This document shows positions 23,001 to 34,129 of a DNA stretch of 64,000 bases, piece after piece; within the stretch, counting starts at the first letter, position 1; each line of letters starts with the position of its first letter. Both the position numbers and the translations under genes were made by a program. The stretch is taken from positions 40,649,742 to 40,713,741 of the forward strand of contig CM064873.1 of NCBI GenBank assembly GCA_032719365.1. The letters run 5' to 3'. This DNA comes from Prinsepia uniflora. Its lineage: Eukaryota; Streptophyta; Magnoliopsida; Rosales; Rosaceae. The notes under the pieces were generated by a model that worked only from the letters and a program-made list of their open reading frames with translations, was not told the DNA's origin and ran no database searches.

Positions 23001-26000
23001 CCCGATGTCTGACGTCCCTGACGTCAAATAAGGTCACAATCATAAGGCTACGCGTGCCACTCGGGTCTCAATTCCGAGTTCAATCCCCGAACCCTGTTCG
23101 GTTACAGCATCCCCGATGCTTAGCGTCATAGACGCTGGACGTTCTAGACGTCCGTGACCTCTCCGGGGTACCTCATCCGGAGGAGACAATATAATATGGA
23201 AGGATCTATACAGTGCAGTACCAAATACATTTTATTGATATCCACATGCAAACGTATATGTATACATAGGTAAAATCTGAACCGATCGTTACGTTTCATC
23301 AAACGGGTCTCATGCCCAAATACCGTGAAACGTGCCATAACCGAAATCTCAAAATTATCAAACCATTTATAGATTCCAGCATGTGAACATATAAGTAAAT
23401 CAGAAAACATTTAAGCATGCAAGGGTTTAATGAAAACGGGCCCACTCACTGTACGATTCCGCTGCGAATCTGCGCGTACGGACCTGTACCGAGATTATCG
23501 TACAATTCCTGTCAGTTCAAATCACATGTAAGGGTCACTACAAGTCTTAAACGTTTAACCACAAAGTCCGAAATAGAAACCGGCCCGGGGAAACCGTACA
23601 ACACGTTTCCCGAGGTAACCGGCCCTAAACTGACCCATCAAAGCTTATCTCAGATCAACATGGTTAAATCACCAAAAATGTTCAGAATGATGAGAGGAAC
23701 AAAAGTCATGTTGATCGAGATCGGAGATAAGGTCCAACGCGCCCTCACGCGCCGCCCAAAGTGGCTGCGCGTGAAAGTCACGCGCCTGACACTGTAGCTA
23801 CAGTGTCACCTCCTTCACTCGTTTGTCTGTAATACGGGCCTGCCACCCGCGGCTTGACCCGGTTGAATACCCATCAATTCCTACTCGATTTCAATCCAAT
23901 TTGATCCTAACATGTTCATTAACTATCCAATTTAGGTTCTGTGGCAAAAATCAACCTCGACACATCCTCAAACGACCCATCGACCTGTGATCAACCAATC
24001 GGGTCAATCACCAGAACTTCCTGGTTTCAAACCTATTGTCCAATTAACTTCACAGGAAGCATAACAGGATCAAAACGAACCAAAATGAACAATCAATTGT
24101 GTCTGAAAAGTACCTGAAGGTTGTCGTCCCAAGCTCTGCAACTTCCCTGAAAACAGCAGCCTCCGTCCTAGCTCAACCGTGACTGTTAGCCCTCAATTTC
24201 GATGTGGTTGAGTTCCAAACACTCCCAGAAGACTAAACCAGGCCTTGGTTTGGTCCAACACTCACCAGAAATTAAAACCCGATTTTCCCTCCAATTTTGC
24301 CCGAAATGGTTTCTCTGGTTTTCCTAACCCGTTCTCAGTTATTTCTGCATCAGAGTGATGCTCACTTATGTCCTAATCAGTTTTAAACAAATTCAAGCCG
24401 TCCCAGAGGCTCGTGGGTGTCCAATTTGTCCACTGAAATTTGTCCCCCGAAAGCTTCGAATTTCAATTAACAATTTGATCGTGCAGGTTTGGACGGTTCA
24501 GGCCACGTTCAAAAGCAAAAGACAGCCCAGACTTTCCAGCACATATTGGCATAATCAATTGTGCACTGGACCACCGCACATGGTGGTGCCGTCCATGGTT
24601 CCCCCGCAGTTGCTACAGTAACCAGGGCAAAAGACCAAAATGCCCCTGGTTCAATAATTACCAAAATGCCCCTCACTTCCTAGACCCGTAACTCAGCCAT
24701 ACGAAGTCCGATTTCGGCGTGCCGCCTGTCTACGGACTCAGGACGTCGAGACCTACCTAACGGTCCTGGAGTCATGTGAAAATTAATTGTTAAACGAAAA
24801 GTCAACATTTTCGCCCTAACCGTCACAATTACGGTAATGCCCCTGAACTTCCGATAGTCATAACTTTTTCCCTGATCGTCCGAAATGGACGTGCCACCCG
24901 TCTATGAACTCGTGACGTCCCGAACTACGTCACGGTCATTGGTCAAGGTCCATTTGACCCACCGATCAAAAAGTCAACAATTTGGCCATACCATTAGCAA
25001 GGGTAAAAACGTCAATTGATACATTAAATTACAATATTAAAGTCCTCAAATGTCCGGGGTGTTACACTGCTTCACTGAAGTTCTCAGCCCCTCTCAAACA
25101 CCTCAGAACGAGCAACCCAAACAATGAATTCCCCCGAACCTACCGGTGCTCTGCTCAAAATTCTCAAACGGATAAAACAATTCCATGGTGCTCTGTTCCT
25201 CCCATTTCCAATGGCACCCACACAGTCCCACCAACACTCCACTGCGCCCGAGTGCATAAACAATCCATCACACACAGCCCAGGCGCTTGATTTCAAGAGC
25301 ACCCGTGGGAATCTCCCTGGCCACACTGCAAGGTTGTTTCCCGCAAGGACCACAACCCGGTTTGTTTAATCCTTCCCGTGCACTGCCGCCCAACGTTCAC
25401 CCAGTTCCCACCGTATAATTAGCACCCAGGGAACAGACATAGGCGTATGGGTGCTGTATGGGGAGGAAGGAGTGGTGTCGGTCGTGCTTGCACAGAGAGG
25501 GTGGGAGATTTGAACCGATGAAGAATAAGGAAATGGACGGCCCAGATTTGCCCAGGTTGAAAGCTCAGATTAGATGGAGGGTCCAGATTCACCCTTGAGA
25601 TTAAGTGGCAAACATAAACAATTAAACCCAATTATCTTAATCCACATTCACCAGATCACAGTACCAGCCCATAATTAAATGTTATTGGTCCATGGGCCCC
25701 ACCTAGAACATCTGATCCAATCTGAATAAGCCACGTGTCCATGCCTCGTAATGCGTGCATAGTGAAATCGAGCTTCCGTGACCCGTAACTTTCCCGTCCG
25801 AAGTCCGATTTCAACGTGCCGCCTGTCGTTGTACTCAGGGCATCGAGACCTTCCTAACGGTCCTTGGCCCTTGGCCATCGGACCCCACGATCAAAAGGTT
25901 AACATTTTCCCCTTATTTCGTCCAACTTACGAAAATACCCCAGGACTTCCGAACGTCATAACTTTCACCACGAATGTCGGAATCAAACGTGCCACCTGTC

Positions 26001-26209
26001 TATGAACTCGTGACGTCCCAGACTACGTCACGGTCATCGGTCAAAGTCCGTTTGACCGTCCGAACTAAAAGTCAACGTTTTACCCACGACTAGGGGCAAA
26101 ACGGTCATTTTGCACCGTTCGTTTGATTTCACCCAACTAATCACCGATTAACCCCGTAAATCATGATTAGTTACAAATCTAATCCCGAACTCCCGGACGG
26201 GTCGTTACA
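20021..26209 (-). mobile_element. Element F: gypsy solo LTR, reverse orientation, holding solo LTR P
   Basis: It starts TGACAGGACCG and ends GGGTCGTTACA on the plus strand. The perfect TSD is TGAAA (20016-20020 and 26210-26214). Without P it is about 3.6 kb and related to element C: shared TTTAAAGACTC units, and GTGTGAGTGGACA near 20216 matching reversed TGTCCACTCACAC near 12800. It splits the antisense ORF of E. Confidence 0.88.
22489..25066 (-). mobile_element. Element P: solo LTR of the element-B family, reverse orientation
   Basis: On the plus strand it runs from TGACAGGACCC to GGGTGTTACA, the reverse of LTR B. The perfect TSD is CTGCT (22484-22488 and 25067-25071). At 2578 bp it is longer than LTR B (1891 bp); the extra sequence lies mainly in the part corresponding to the LTR 5' third. 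It keeps the 22-bp palindrome (23787-23808) and the inverted-repeat array (about 23000-23153). Confidence 0.9.
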
Positions 26210-26707
26210 TGAAACGCCTCTCGGTATGCTTGTATATCGTCCCATTTGATCGTACTCATCTGATGATCAATATGGTAAACGGGCGTTGCAACGGTCACCT
26301 GCTTCATTGCTCCCTCCACATCAATCTCAATCACCATCGGTCTTGATGTCGCATCTTGATCACTCGTCCCCACTACTTCTTTTCCCCTGGCTTGACCAGA
26401 CACGATCGGTATGCCTTCAAAGACATCGGTCTAACCAACCGAGTACATCAACAACTAACTGTTCGGCCTCACCAATGGCCGAAACAGCCTCCTCTGGCAT
26501 CTGGGCAAAAGCTTTTTCAAGCTCCTCCTCCAGATCTCTCTCCTCCTCAGCCTGCGACCTCAGATTCACCTCTGGCCGAGATGTCCCTGAGGTGGAAGCC
26601 GACCCACTCGTCCTCAACCTTGTGTCTGAAGCGGCCGAGGCCGTAGAATCATCCTCGAAGGCATTTCCAGACTGAGTGTCCGTACCTTGAGAATCTTCAG
26701 ACAACAT
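26210..26707 (-). pseudogene. Antisense extra ORF of element E, N-terminal part
   Basis: A minus-strand start at 26707 (MLSEDSQGTDTQSGN) opens a low-complexity acidic, Ser-rich region with an EEERDLEEELEKAF stretch. A frame break near 26410 leads to VATPVYHIDHQ and DDIQAYREAF, where solo LTR F interrupts the ORF. Reading continues at 20020. No catalytic motif is evident. Confidence 0.65.
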
Positions 26708-27162
26708 CTACAAATACAAAAAAGACTTCCTAAGAATGGAAAACAACGCGACTCCCCTTCCTGACCGCCCTATGGAATCAAGAAACTAAGGGACAAACAT
26801 GCATATGTGTTCATCCCATGTTCTTGCCAAAAACAAACTTTGAATCCAAAATCACCAGGTCAAAATTACATACCTTGTTTTTCTCCGATGAACACCTTGA
26901 GCACTGTCGTACGATATGGTCGAAAATCGCTTTTCACCTCACTGGAAATCGCCTAGTCTTTTTCTTCTCACACTCTCAATTCATTTGGATGTAACAATGA
27001 AAAAAGTGAATTTTCTCCACCCCTTTATACCATCAGCTATTAACCACGGTTAAAAAATACTAGTCGTTACAACCATGGTCGGCCAATCCAAACGTCACTT
27101 CAACCTCGATCAGCGGAAAGGTCACCTCGATAAACACGAGCATTTACTACCCACTACGCATT

Positions 27163-27905
27163 TAAGGTGACATTCTTCACCTTGGCACCCAAGTGCCATG
27201 TGATCGGCCTTCAAGATACCTCCTAGGCCGATCGGCCACCTCATCGTGCGAGGTCCCGCGCCAGCTGACCAACCAAGGTGACATCCTTCACCTTGGCACC
27301 CACGTGCCATGTGACCGGCCTTTAGGATACCTCCTAGGCTGATCGGCCACCTCATCGTGCGAGGTCCCGTGCCAGGTGACCGATCAAGGTGGCATCCTTC
27401 ACCTTGGCACCCACGTGCCATGTGATCGGCCTTCAGGATACCTCCTAGGCCGATCGGCCACCTCATCGTGCGTGGTCCCGCGCAAGCTGACCGACCAGGG
27501 TGACATCCTTCACTTGGACCCAAGTGCCATGTGATCGGCCTTCAGGACACCTCCTAGGCCGATCGGCCACCTCATCGTGCGATGTCCCGCGCCAGCTGAC
27601 CGACCAAGGTGACATCCTTCACCTTGGCACCCACGTGCCATGTGATCGGCCTTCAGGATACCTCCTAGGCCGATCGGCCACCTCATCGTGCGAGGTCCCG
27701 CGCAAGCTGACTAACCAGGGTGACATCCTTCACCTGGACCCAAGTGCCATGTGATCGGCCTTCAGGATGCCTCCTAGGCCGATCGGCCACCTCATCGTGC
27801 GAGGTCCTGCACAAGCTGGCCGACCAAGGTGACATCCTTCACCTTAGTACCCAAGTGCCATGTGCTCGGCCTTCAGGGTACCTCCCAGGCCGATCAGCCA
27901 CCCAC
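27163..27905. repeat. Tandem repeat array of element E, seven units of about 110 bp
   Basis: TGCCATGTG recurs at 27194, 27305, 27416, 27525, 27636, 27745 and 27856, so spacings are 111, 111, 109, 111, 109 and 111. The last units alternate between a 'cttggcacccac' and a shorter 'ctggacccaag' form, suggesting a 220-bp dimer. Most units carry the palindrome CCGATCGG. It lies between the antisense ORF and the 3' LTR, where Tat-lineage elements often have tandem repeats. Confidence 0.92.
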
Positions 27906-28075
27906 TTGTAACTCGTCCAAGACCAGATTTTAACTCCACTCCTTCGGCCTTTTTTTCCTCCTTTAAGGGCTTGGGGGACTGGGGACTGGCATACTGTACA
28001 ACAGAACAGGCCGACAATCACAATACAAGCCCTCAACCGAGGCAATCCACCTCAGTCAACGACTTGGGGGACTTC

Positions 28076-30002
28076 TGTTCATAGCCAAACTGGTCGGCCT
28101 GGGCAAAGGTCCAAACTGATCTGTCTCTGCTCTACTAGCCCCAGGCAAACCGCAGATCATGCCAAAAAAGCCCGGAATGACCTAGAAGAACAAGTCTGGT
28201 CGGCCAGGCTTACTGACAAGTCATCAATGCTATCCGGGACGACCACAGGACACCTGGCAGCTCCTAAGGGCAGCAACATTTATCCCACATTGACAAATAC
28301 CAACACATACATTCAATGCTACTATAAATACAAGGGTATCCCCCTCCAAATGGTAAGGACAATCTTGCCCTCACGCTGTCTAAAGTTGTAATGACCCGTC
28401 CCGAATATCGGGATTGAATATTAATTAATTATGAATTAGAATGACTAATCGGGGATTAGTTGAGTGAAATCGGACGAAACGTGCAAAATGACCGTTTTGC
28501 CCCTAGCATGGGCAAAATGTTGACTTTTAGTTTGGGCGGTCAAACGGACTTTGACCGATGACTGTGACGTAGTTCGGGACGTCACGAGTTCATAGACAGG
28601 TGGCACGTTCGATTCCGACATTCGTAGAGAAAGTTATGATGTTCGGAAGTTGAGGGGCATTTTGGTAATTTGGCATATTAGGGGCCAAATGTTGACTTTT
28701 TGATCGGGAGGTCCGATGGACGAGGGCCGAGGACCGTTACGTAGGTCTCGTCGATACGAATCCAACGACAGGCGGCATGCCGAAATCGGAGATTCGACGA
28801 CGAAGTTATGGTCACGGAATCGGGCTCGATTAACCGAACGAACCGGGATTAAAAGAATATTTTAATATGAACAGTACCCGGTGAATGTGCACATTCGGAT
28901 GAGTGACAAGTGTCACCCATCCCCTGAAATCTGGTCCATGTTTCCCTCCCAACACCATCATTACAACATCATCATTTATCCTTCATCATTTCCTCCATTT
29001 TCTCCTTAATTTTCTCCTTCTTTGTTCTTCTTACCCGTGAGCATTGAGCAGCAAAATTGGAGAGTGTTTGCTGCCATTTCTAACTGGTTTTGAGGGCAAA
29101 ATCGAGTGCTTGTTGAGACTAACTCAACTGGGTAAACACGGGAGGTTGAGAGTGGCTGAAAACTGGGAATTCGAAATTGGGTTTTTGGGAGGAAAAATCA
29201 AATTGGATGAATTGAGCCTTGTTGATCGAAATTGGGTTCAGTTTCTGTCTTCTGGGATTACTACGATCAATTTTGTAGAAGGAACTAAGTGGAATTGAGG
29301 TCGAATTGAGGTAGAACTGAGGAAGGAAACTTTTAGAATTCTCGAAGTTGAGTCGAGGGAATTGAGGCTTTGATTGACAAAATTGATGTGGGGATTGTGT
29401 TCCTGAGGATCCCACGATGCTTCTGGATGGATCAATTGAAGGAAAACACTGGAGATTGATGAAGCTCCATGGTTGCACAGTGACGAAGAATCGAGTTTGA
29501 GTCGTGGAGTTTGAGCCACGAATTGATTCAATTGACTTGGGGAAAAGGTTTACCTGAGTCCCTTGAAGCTTACTGGTGAATTAATTGAACGAAATCAAGA
29601 AGATTTGATGGTTTTTGTCCACTCACACCATTTCTGTTTTGTGACCCTCCAGGCCATGGTACGACGTTCGGGACTGATCGTGAGGCAGTGACAGCAACAG
29701 AAATCCGCGCAAACATCCCTTGTCTGGCAAGCACTGAAGGGGAGTTTCGGACCTTTAGTTGACTTGTCAGACGGGAGCAGGACCGGACACGGTTTTTGAC
29801 GTCCAGTTGGGACGGGTCCTGTCAAAATTACTACAGTACCCTTCCACTTAACTGACTTAAGCATCGGAGACTATTAGGCAGGCACCACACCGGTGTCCCT
29901 TTGTACTTACCCTCTTCCTGTGCAAGCCATAACATCCCGAGGGAACGAGACGAAGGGAACTCAGCGAGGCGAGATTAAGTTGATCCATTTCTTGCATCAA
30001 CA
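28076..30002 (+). repeat. Element E 3' LTR, split by solo LTR O
   Basis: It begins TGTTCATAG after the purine-rich GACTTGGGGGAC and ends CATCAACA. Without O and one TSD it is 484 bp, matching the 5' LTR length. Confidence 0.9.
28387..29824 (+). mobile_element. Element O: gypsy solo LTR in the 3' LTR of E
   Basis: 1438 bp, from TGTAATGACCCG to GGTCCTGTCA. The flanks AAAGT (28382-28386) and AAATT (29825-29829) form a TSD with one mismatch. Sequence near its end (TCCACTCACACC, then AGACGGGAGCAGG) follows the shared LTR pattern. Confidence 0.85.
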
Positions 30003-30025
30003 CCCTCAAAAGAAAGTGCGATTGA
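30003..30025 (+). pseudogene. Last codons and stop of the PhoD-like pseudogene
   Basis: After removing element E and one copy of its TSD, the last exon continues from GTCCGTGACCTC (ending 16464) into AAAAGAAAGTGCGATTGA (30008-30025). This keeps the frame to a TGA stop at 30023-30025. It places the E insertion five codons from the end of the coding region. Confidence 0.7.
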
Positions 30026-30615
30026 AGGATGGTGGTAGTTTTTAGCTCACTGCAGTGTCTTATTATCATCAGGGTAACCCAGTTTTCACTCTTTTAGTAT
30101 GCTAATGAATAATTTTGATACATGTACAATTTTCGATTACCATTTTCAACTAGTCTAGTCTTAACTATTAACTTATGTTGATATAACTATCACGTTATGT
30201 GGTTCAAGTTATAAGGGTTTAGGGTGATGAAGCTGTAAAATCTGAAATGGGAACTATATATGTCCATGCATTAAAGTATCCATTTGCCTTATCTATATAA
30301 CAACAAGATGATTTTTGCTACAGCACTGCCGCTAGTGATGCATATTAAATATGGAATATGCTTGTGTGGAATGTTCTCCGAGTCTTGAAATGAAAATTTC
30401 TTCAGTATTATTTGTGTGGGGAGGAAAGTTAGGGCGGCTGGCGTGAGAAAATAAAAATAGGAAACAGTTGGGTAAACTTCAGGCGTTCAACTAAAGACAA
30501 AAACGCGTTGAATAGTCTAATTGAATAGTGAAGGGCAGTCTGTTGGAAAATTATAAGCAAATTGTCCAAGGAAGCCAATTAGATTAAGTGGAACGCGGAG
30601 AGAGAATCCGAGACG
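30026..30615. other. Region between PhoD pseudogene end and LYK5-like gene
   Basis: Single-copy-looking AT-rich sequence holding the old phosphatase 3' flank and the promoter and 5' UTR of the LYK5-like gene. I see no coding sequence and no clear TATA box near the expected site; the leader just before the ATG is GAGAGAATCCGAGACG. Confidence 0.5.
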
Positions 30616-32700
30616 ATGAGGATAATGTCGTTTTGGGTTGCGGCAGTGATGGCGGCGGCGGCGGTAGCGGTGGAATTGGTGGTGGGGCAGCAGAGTTACG
30701 TGAACAACAAACAGCTGGACTGCTACAAGCAGTACAACACCACCGACGGCTATGTCTGCAACGGCGTCGCTACCTCATGCCTCTCCTACCTCACCTTCCG
30801 CTCCCTTCCTCCTTACAACTCCCCCACCTCCATTGCTTACCTCCTCGGTTCTTCCCCTACCGAGATTGCCGCCGCCAACAATATAACCGACGTCGACCCC
30901 ATCCCTGCCGGCACCCTGATCCTCGTCCCCGTGAATTGCTCTTGCTTTTCTATTTCCAATTCCAGTTACTACCAGCACAATACCTCCTACGTCTTGAAGG
31001 CGCCCTCCGACACCTACTTCGGAGTCGCCAACAACACCTACCAGAGCCTCTCTACCTGCCAGTCCCTGATGGCCCAGAATCCCTTCGGCGACAGAAACCT
31101 CACCATCGGACTCACCCTCCAAGTCCCGCTCAGGTGCGCCTGCCCCACGACCAACCAGATCGCCGCTGGGGTCAAGTTCCTACTCACTTACTTGGTAGCC
31201 GAGGGAGACGAGCCTTCTACGATCGCCGAACGATTCGGCGTAGACCCCTCCGCTTTGCTCCAAGCCAACCGCCTCTCTTCCGATGACACCATCTATTACT
31301 TCACCCCACTTCTGGTTCCTCTCACCACCCAACCTTTACCAACACAACTCCACTCATCCCCTTCTCCTCCATCGCCGCCGCCTGCTGGAAACTTTCCCTC
31401 TTCATCTGCCTCTTCCAGCAGTAAAAAATGGATCTTCGTGGGTGTCGGCGTTGGTGCTGCTTGCCTCATCCTCCTACTTCTATTTGTTGTCTTATTAGCT
31501 CGCCATCGCCGTCGCCGAGCTCCTCAATCATCTCCCAACTCTAAACAACCACAAAATGTCTCTTCCAGTAAGATGACCCCAGGCTCCGAGTACTTGAATA
31601 TCCCAAGCTCATCGGAGAACAACACGAAATCGTGGTCGTCCACCATATCTTCGAGAGGGCTTCACTCTGCAATTGACTCATTGACGGTTTACAAATTGGA
31701 GGAAGTGCAGAGGGCCACCGTGTTCTTCAGCGAAACCAACAGAATTGGAGGGTCGTCGGTGTTCAGAGGACGGTTTGAGGGGGATGAGGCTGCCGTCAAG
31801 GTGATGAATGGGGACGTCTCCCTCTCCGGCGACGAGATCAACCTTCTGAAACGTCTCAGCCATTCCAACATCATTCGGCTGTGTGGATTGTGTGTCCATC
31901 GGGCACAGACCTACCTAGTTTACGAGTACGCTCCCTCCGGCTCTCTCGCCGACTGCCTTCAAGTGGAAGCTGATAATACTACTCATATTCACCAGCCATT
32001 GTCATGGAAACAGAGGGTTCAGATTGCCCATGACGTGGCGGATGCTCTCAATTATCTTCACAACTTCACCCACCCTCCCTACATCCACAAGAACTTGAAG
32101 AGCAGCAACATCCTCTTGGATGCCAACTTGAGAGCCAAGGTTACCAATTTTGGCTTGGCAAGAGCCCTCAATGCCAATGTCAATCAGGACTCCTCCTCGT
32201 CCTTCTCCACGCAAGAGCAAGGTGGAGAAGGAGGAGGAGTCCAATTCACAAGACACGTAGTTGGCACTCATGGGTATATGGCCCCGGAGTACATCCAAAA
32301 CGGAGTGATTACCCCTAAACTAGATGTGTTTGCATTTGGGGTTGTGTTGTTGGAGCTCTTATCTGGAAGAGAAGCCCTCACTGTCAGAGGAGATAGTGGT
32401 AGTGAAGAGTTATTGCTGTCTGCTTCCATAAGAGGGGCGTTGGAGGGAGAGCATGTGAGAGACAAAGTTTCAGGGTTTATGGATCCTCTGCTTAAGCGGG
32501 AGTACCCCTTGGATCTCGCTTTCTCCATGGCGCAGTTGGCTAGAAGCTGCGTTGCGCCTCAGATCAACTTGCGCCCCGCCATGGCTGAAGTAGTCAACAC
32601 ACTCTCCAAGATTCTTTCGTCTACTCTGGATTGGGATCCATCCGATCAGACTGATCATGACTTCACCAGTAGCAGCACTTCTGTAAGTCAGGGCAGATAG
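30616..32700 (+). CDS. LYK5: LysM-domain receptor-like pseudokinase, LYK4/LYK5 type
   Basis: A single uninterrupted 694-residue reading frame. Residues 1-25 form a signal peptide. The ectodomain (26 to about 245) has the LysM-RLK cysteine pattern, including CxC at 108-110 and 174-176, and the start QxYVNNxQLxC typical of LYK4/LYK5. A Ser/Pro-rich linker precedes the transmembrane segment (about 273-296) and a basic RHRRRR stop. The intracellular kinase-like domain keeps Lys395 (AAVKV), but HRD is HKN (491-493) and DFG is NFG (511-513); APE is present (556-558). The glycine-rich loop is poor (IGGSSVFRG). Such changes mark LYK4/LYK5 pseudokinases, which bind chitin oligomers at the plasma membrane and signal through the active kinase CERK1. 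The first ATG of the frame follows an in-frame leader without another ATG and gives a good signal peptide. Distinguishing LYK5 from LYK4 needs a tree. It converges with SKI3. Confidence 0.9.
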   Translation: MRIMSFWVAAVMAAAAVAVELVVGQQSYVNNKQLDCYKQYNTTDGYVCNGVATSCLSYLTFRSLPPYNSPTSIAYLLGSSPTEIAAANNITDVDPIPAGTLILVPVNCSCFSISNSSYYQHNTSYVLKAPSDTYFGVANNTYQSLSTCQSLMAQNPFGDRNLTIGLTLQVPLRCACPTTNQIAAGVKFLLTYLVAEGDEPSTIAERFGVDPSALLQANRLSSDDTIYYFTPLLVPLTTQPLPTQLHSSPSPPSPPPAGNFPSSSASSSSKKWIFVGVGVGAACLILLLLFVVLLARHRRRRAPQSSPNSKQPQNVSSSKMTPGSEYLNIPSSSENNTKSWSSTISSRGLHSAIDSLTVYKLEEVQRATVFFSETNRIGGSSVFRGRFEGDEAAVKVMNGDVSLSGDEINLLKRLSHSNIIRLCGLCVHRAQTYLVYEYAPSGSLADCLQVEADNTTHIHQPLSWKQRVQIAHDVADALNYLHNFTHPPYIHKNLKSSNILLDANLRAKVTNFGLARALNANVNQDSSSSFSTQEQGGEGGGVQFTRHVVGTHGYMAPEYIQNGVITPKLDVFAFGVVLLELLSGREALTVRGDSGSEELLLSASIRGALEGEHVRDKVSGFMDPLLKREYPLDLAFSMAQLARSCVAPQINLRPAMAEVVNTLSKILSSTLDWDPSDQTDHDFTSSSTSVSQGR

Positions 32701-32963
32701 ACAATAATATCCATTCCATGAGGAATAGGGTTATGAACAATAGCAGATTATTTAAATATGAGTCTCTACATACACCACTAGTCTACCCTATAATATTTGT
32801 AATCTTAGCAACCAAGTTTCAAAAGGTTTTGTTAGAGTGAAATAAGTTGGGTTGCTTCTGCATTGTTATTTCAATCTTTTGTGCATTTTAATTTTTTTTT
32901 ATATGTTCTATGGAAACTAGTATATTGATTATTGTGGCAAATAGCCAAAAGATTTGGATGGCT

Positions 32964-32992
32964 GGGGGGGGGGGGGGGGGGGGGGGGGGGGG
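32964..32992. repeat. G29 homopolymer
   Basis: 29 consecutive G, then A and five more G. It lies about 260 bp past the LYK5-like stop. The length is error-prone in sequencing. Confidence 0.9.
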
Positions 32993-33112
32993 AGGGGGAT
33001 AAAGCTATAAACAATCAAATAATATGGAAACCAGAAATTTGATAAAACTATTTGATGAACACAAGGTGGGGATAGAGGATAGAGCACATGTTGAACTTGA
33101 TCCACATATAGG

Positions 33113-33653
33113 CTCTAAGACTATCTCCAACAGTAGACTAAATCTAAGTCACACGGAAAACTTTAAAAATTTTAGGACTAAAGAACTAAAATTTTGTCAA
33201 TGGACTAAAAGGCAACTATATTTAGTTGGCACCTTAGGGAGGGTTACATTATTTTCAAAAATATGTTCCCTAGCTACCGACACTTTTGCAGTAAAAGCTG
33301 ATGTTTTCAATTTTTTTTCTCTTTTGTCAGATCATTCTTACGGTTTATGCAGCAAAACTACTTCATTAATTTTTTTCTTCAAATTTAGGTGTTATTTTTA
33401 ATTTTATTGAATGGTTAAATTTGAGCCTAGTTAGGTTTATTTTTTCAAACTAATTTTATAAATTAAAAAGTTTCAACAATCTTTTAAGTACGTTGATATA
33501 AAAATAAAAAATACATCAAAGATAATAAAAAATTAAACAAAAATTAATATATCCTTTCATGAGATAGTAAAATACAGCCTAATACTATTTATTAGAAGAT
33601 TAATTTTTCTGAGTCCTAAATTTTAGTTTAGAAAGTATCACTAGAGATGGTCC
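33113..33653. mobile_element. Possible MITE-like remnant
   Basis: The left edge reads GACTATCTCCAACAGTAG and the right edge, reversed, reads GACCATCTCTAGTGATAC. These imperfect inverted ends around about 540 bp of AT-rich DNA resemble small non-coding plant DNA transposons. I could not settle a target-site duplication, so family and exact ends are open. Confidence 0.35.
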
Positions 33654-34129
33654 AAGTTAAATGATTTAGAGGTGCCGATTGCCGGCTCCCTAGTAAGATG
33701 TGCCAATTGTCTTCAGTTCATCACCTTAAGATCAGTATGGTTTTAACTTTCAAGTACTTCATTTACGACTAAGAAGGAATTGACATTTGTCTTTATATCG
33801 TCAAGTGCAGCAAACACATGTGAAGTGAAATAGCGACGGCTACTAATATTTACAAAAGGATATACTATTCTTGTAGTCATTCAACCACCATAAATTTGTA
33901 GCAACATGCTATCAAAAAAAATTCCAAAACTTACACACTAAGTATGGGACAGCGTTATTACATAATCCATCTACAAACAGGAAAAATGGGAGCAATTAGG
34001 CTTTACGTGGCTCGCCAGAAGGTACACACACGGCCCTCTAAATGACCTATTGAAAAAGAAAAGGTTATGCTTAAGTAAGAACACGTGCTACATACACGAA
34101 AACTATGTCATGTATTCACCATTTGCAAG

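Larger units (their letters stand above)
16465..30002 (+). mobile_element. Element E: Tat-like Ty3/gypsy retrotransposon with nested insertions
   Basis: LTRs lie at 16465-16949 and 28076-30002 (TGTTCATAG...CATCAACA). The flanks are ACCTC (16460-16464) and CCCTC (30003-30007), a 5-bp TSD with one mismatch. Removing F and O leaves about 5.9 kb. The order is LTR, primer site, gag, inverted pol stub, antisense ORF, tandem repeats, LTR. An antisense extra ORF and 3' tandem repeats are features known from Tat-lineage elements; nearly all of pol is missing. Confidence 0.88.
32701..34129. other. Intergenic region between convergent LYK5-like and SKI3 genes
   Basis: It holds the two 3' UTRs, a 29-base poly-G tract, and a possible small transposon remnant at about 33113-33653. 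I find no other coding sequence. Confidence 0.6.

Noticed and set aside
27122..27754. Open frames through the 110-bp tandem array
   Set aside because: They are open only because the repeat unit lacks stops in those frames. The 'protein' is the same unit repeated with no known domain.
27163..27905. Regular repeats considered as a CRISPR array
   Set aside because: Units are adjacent with no unique spacers and lie inside a plant retrotransposon.
30588..31286. A second plus-strand frame overlapping the LYK5-like gene
   Set aside because: A GC-rich shadow of the real coding frame, giving an Arg/His/Pro-rich product with no domain.
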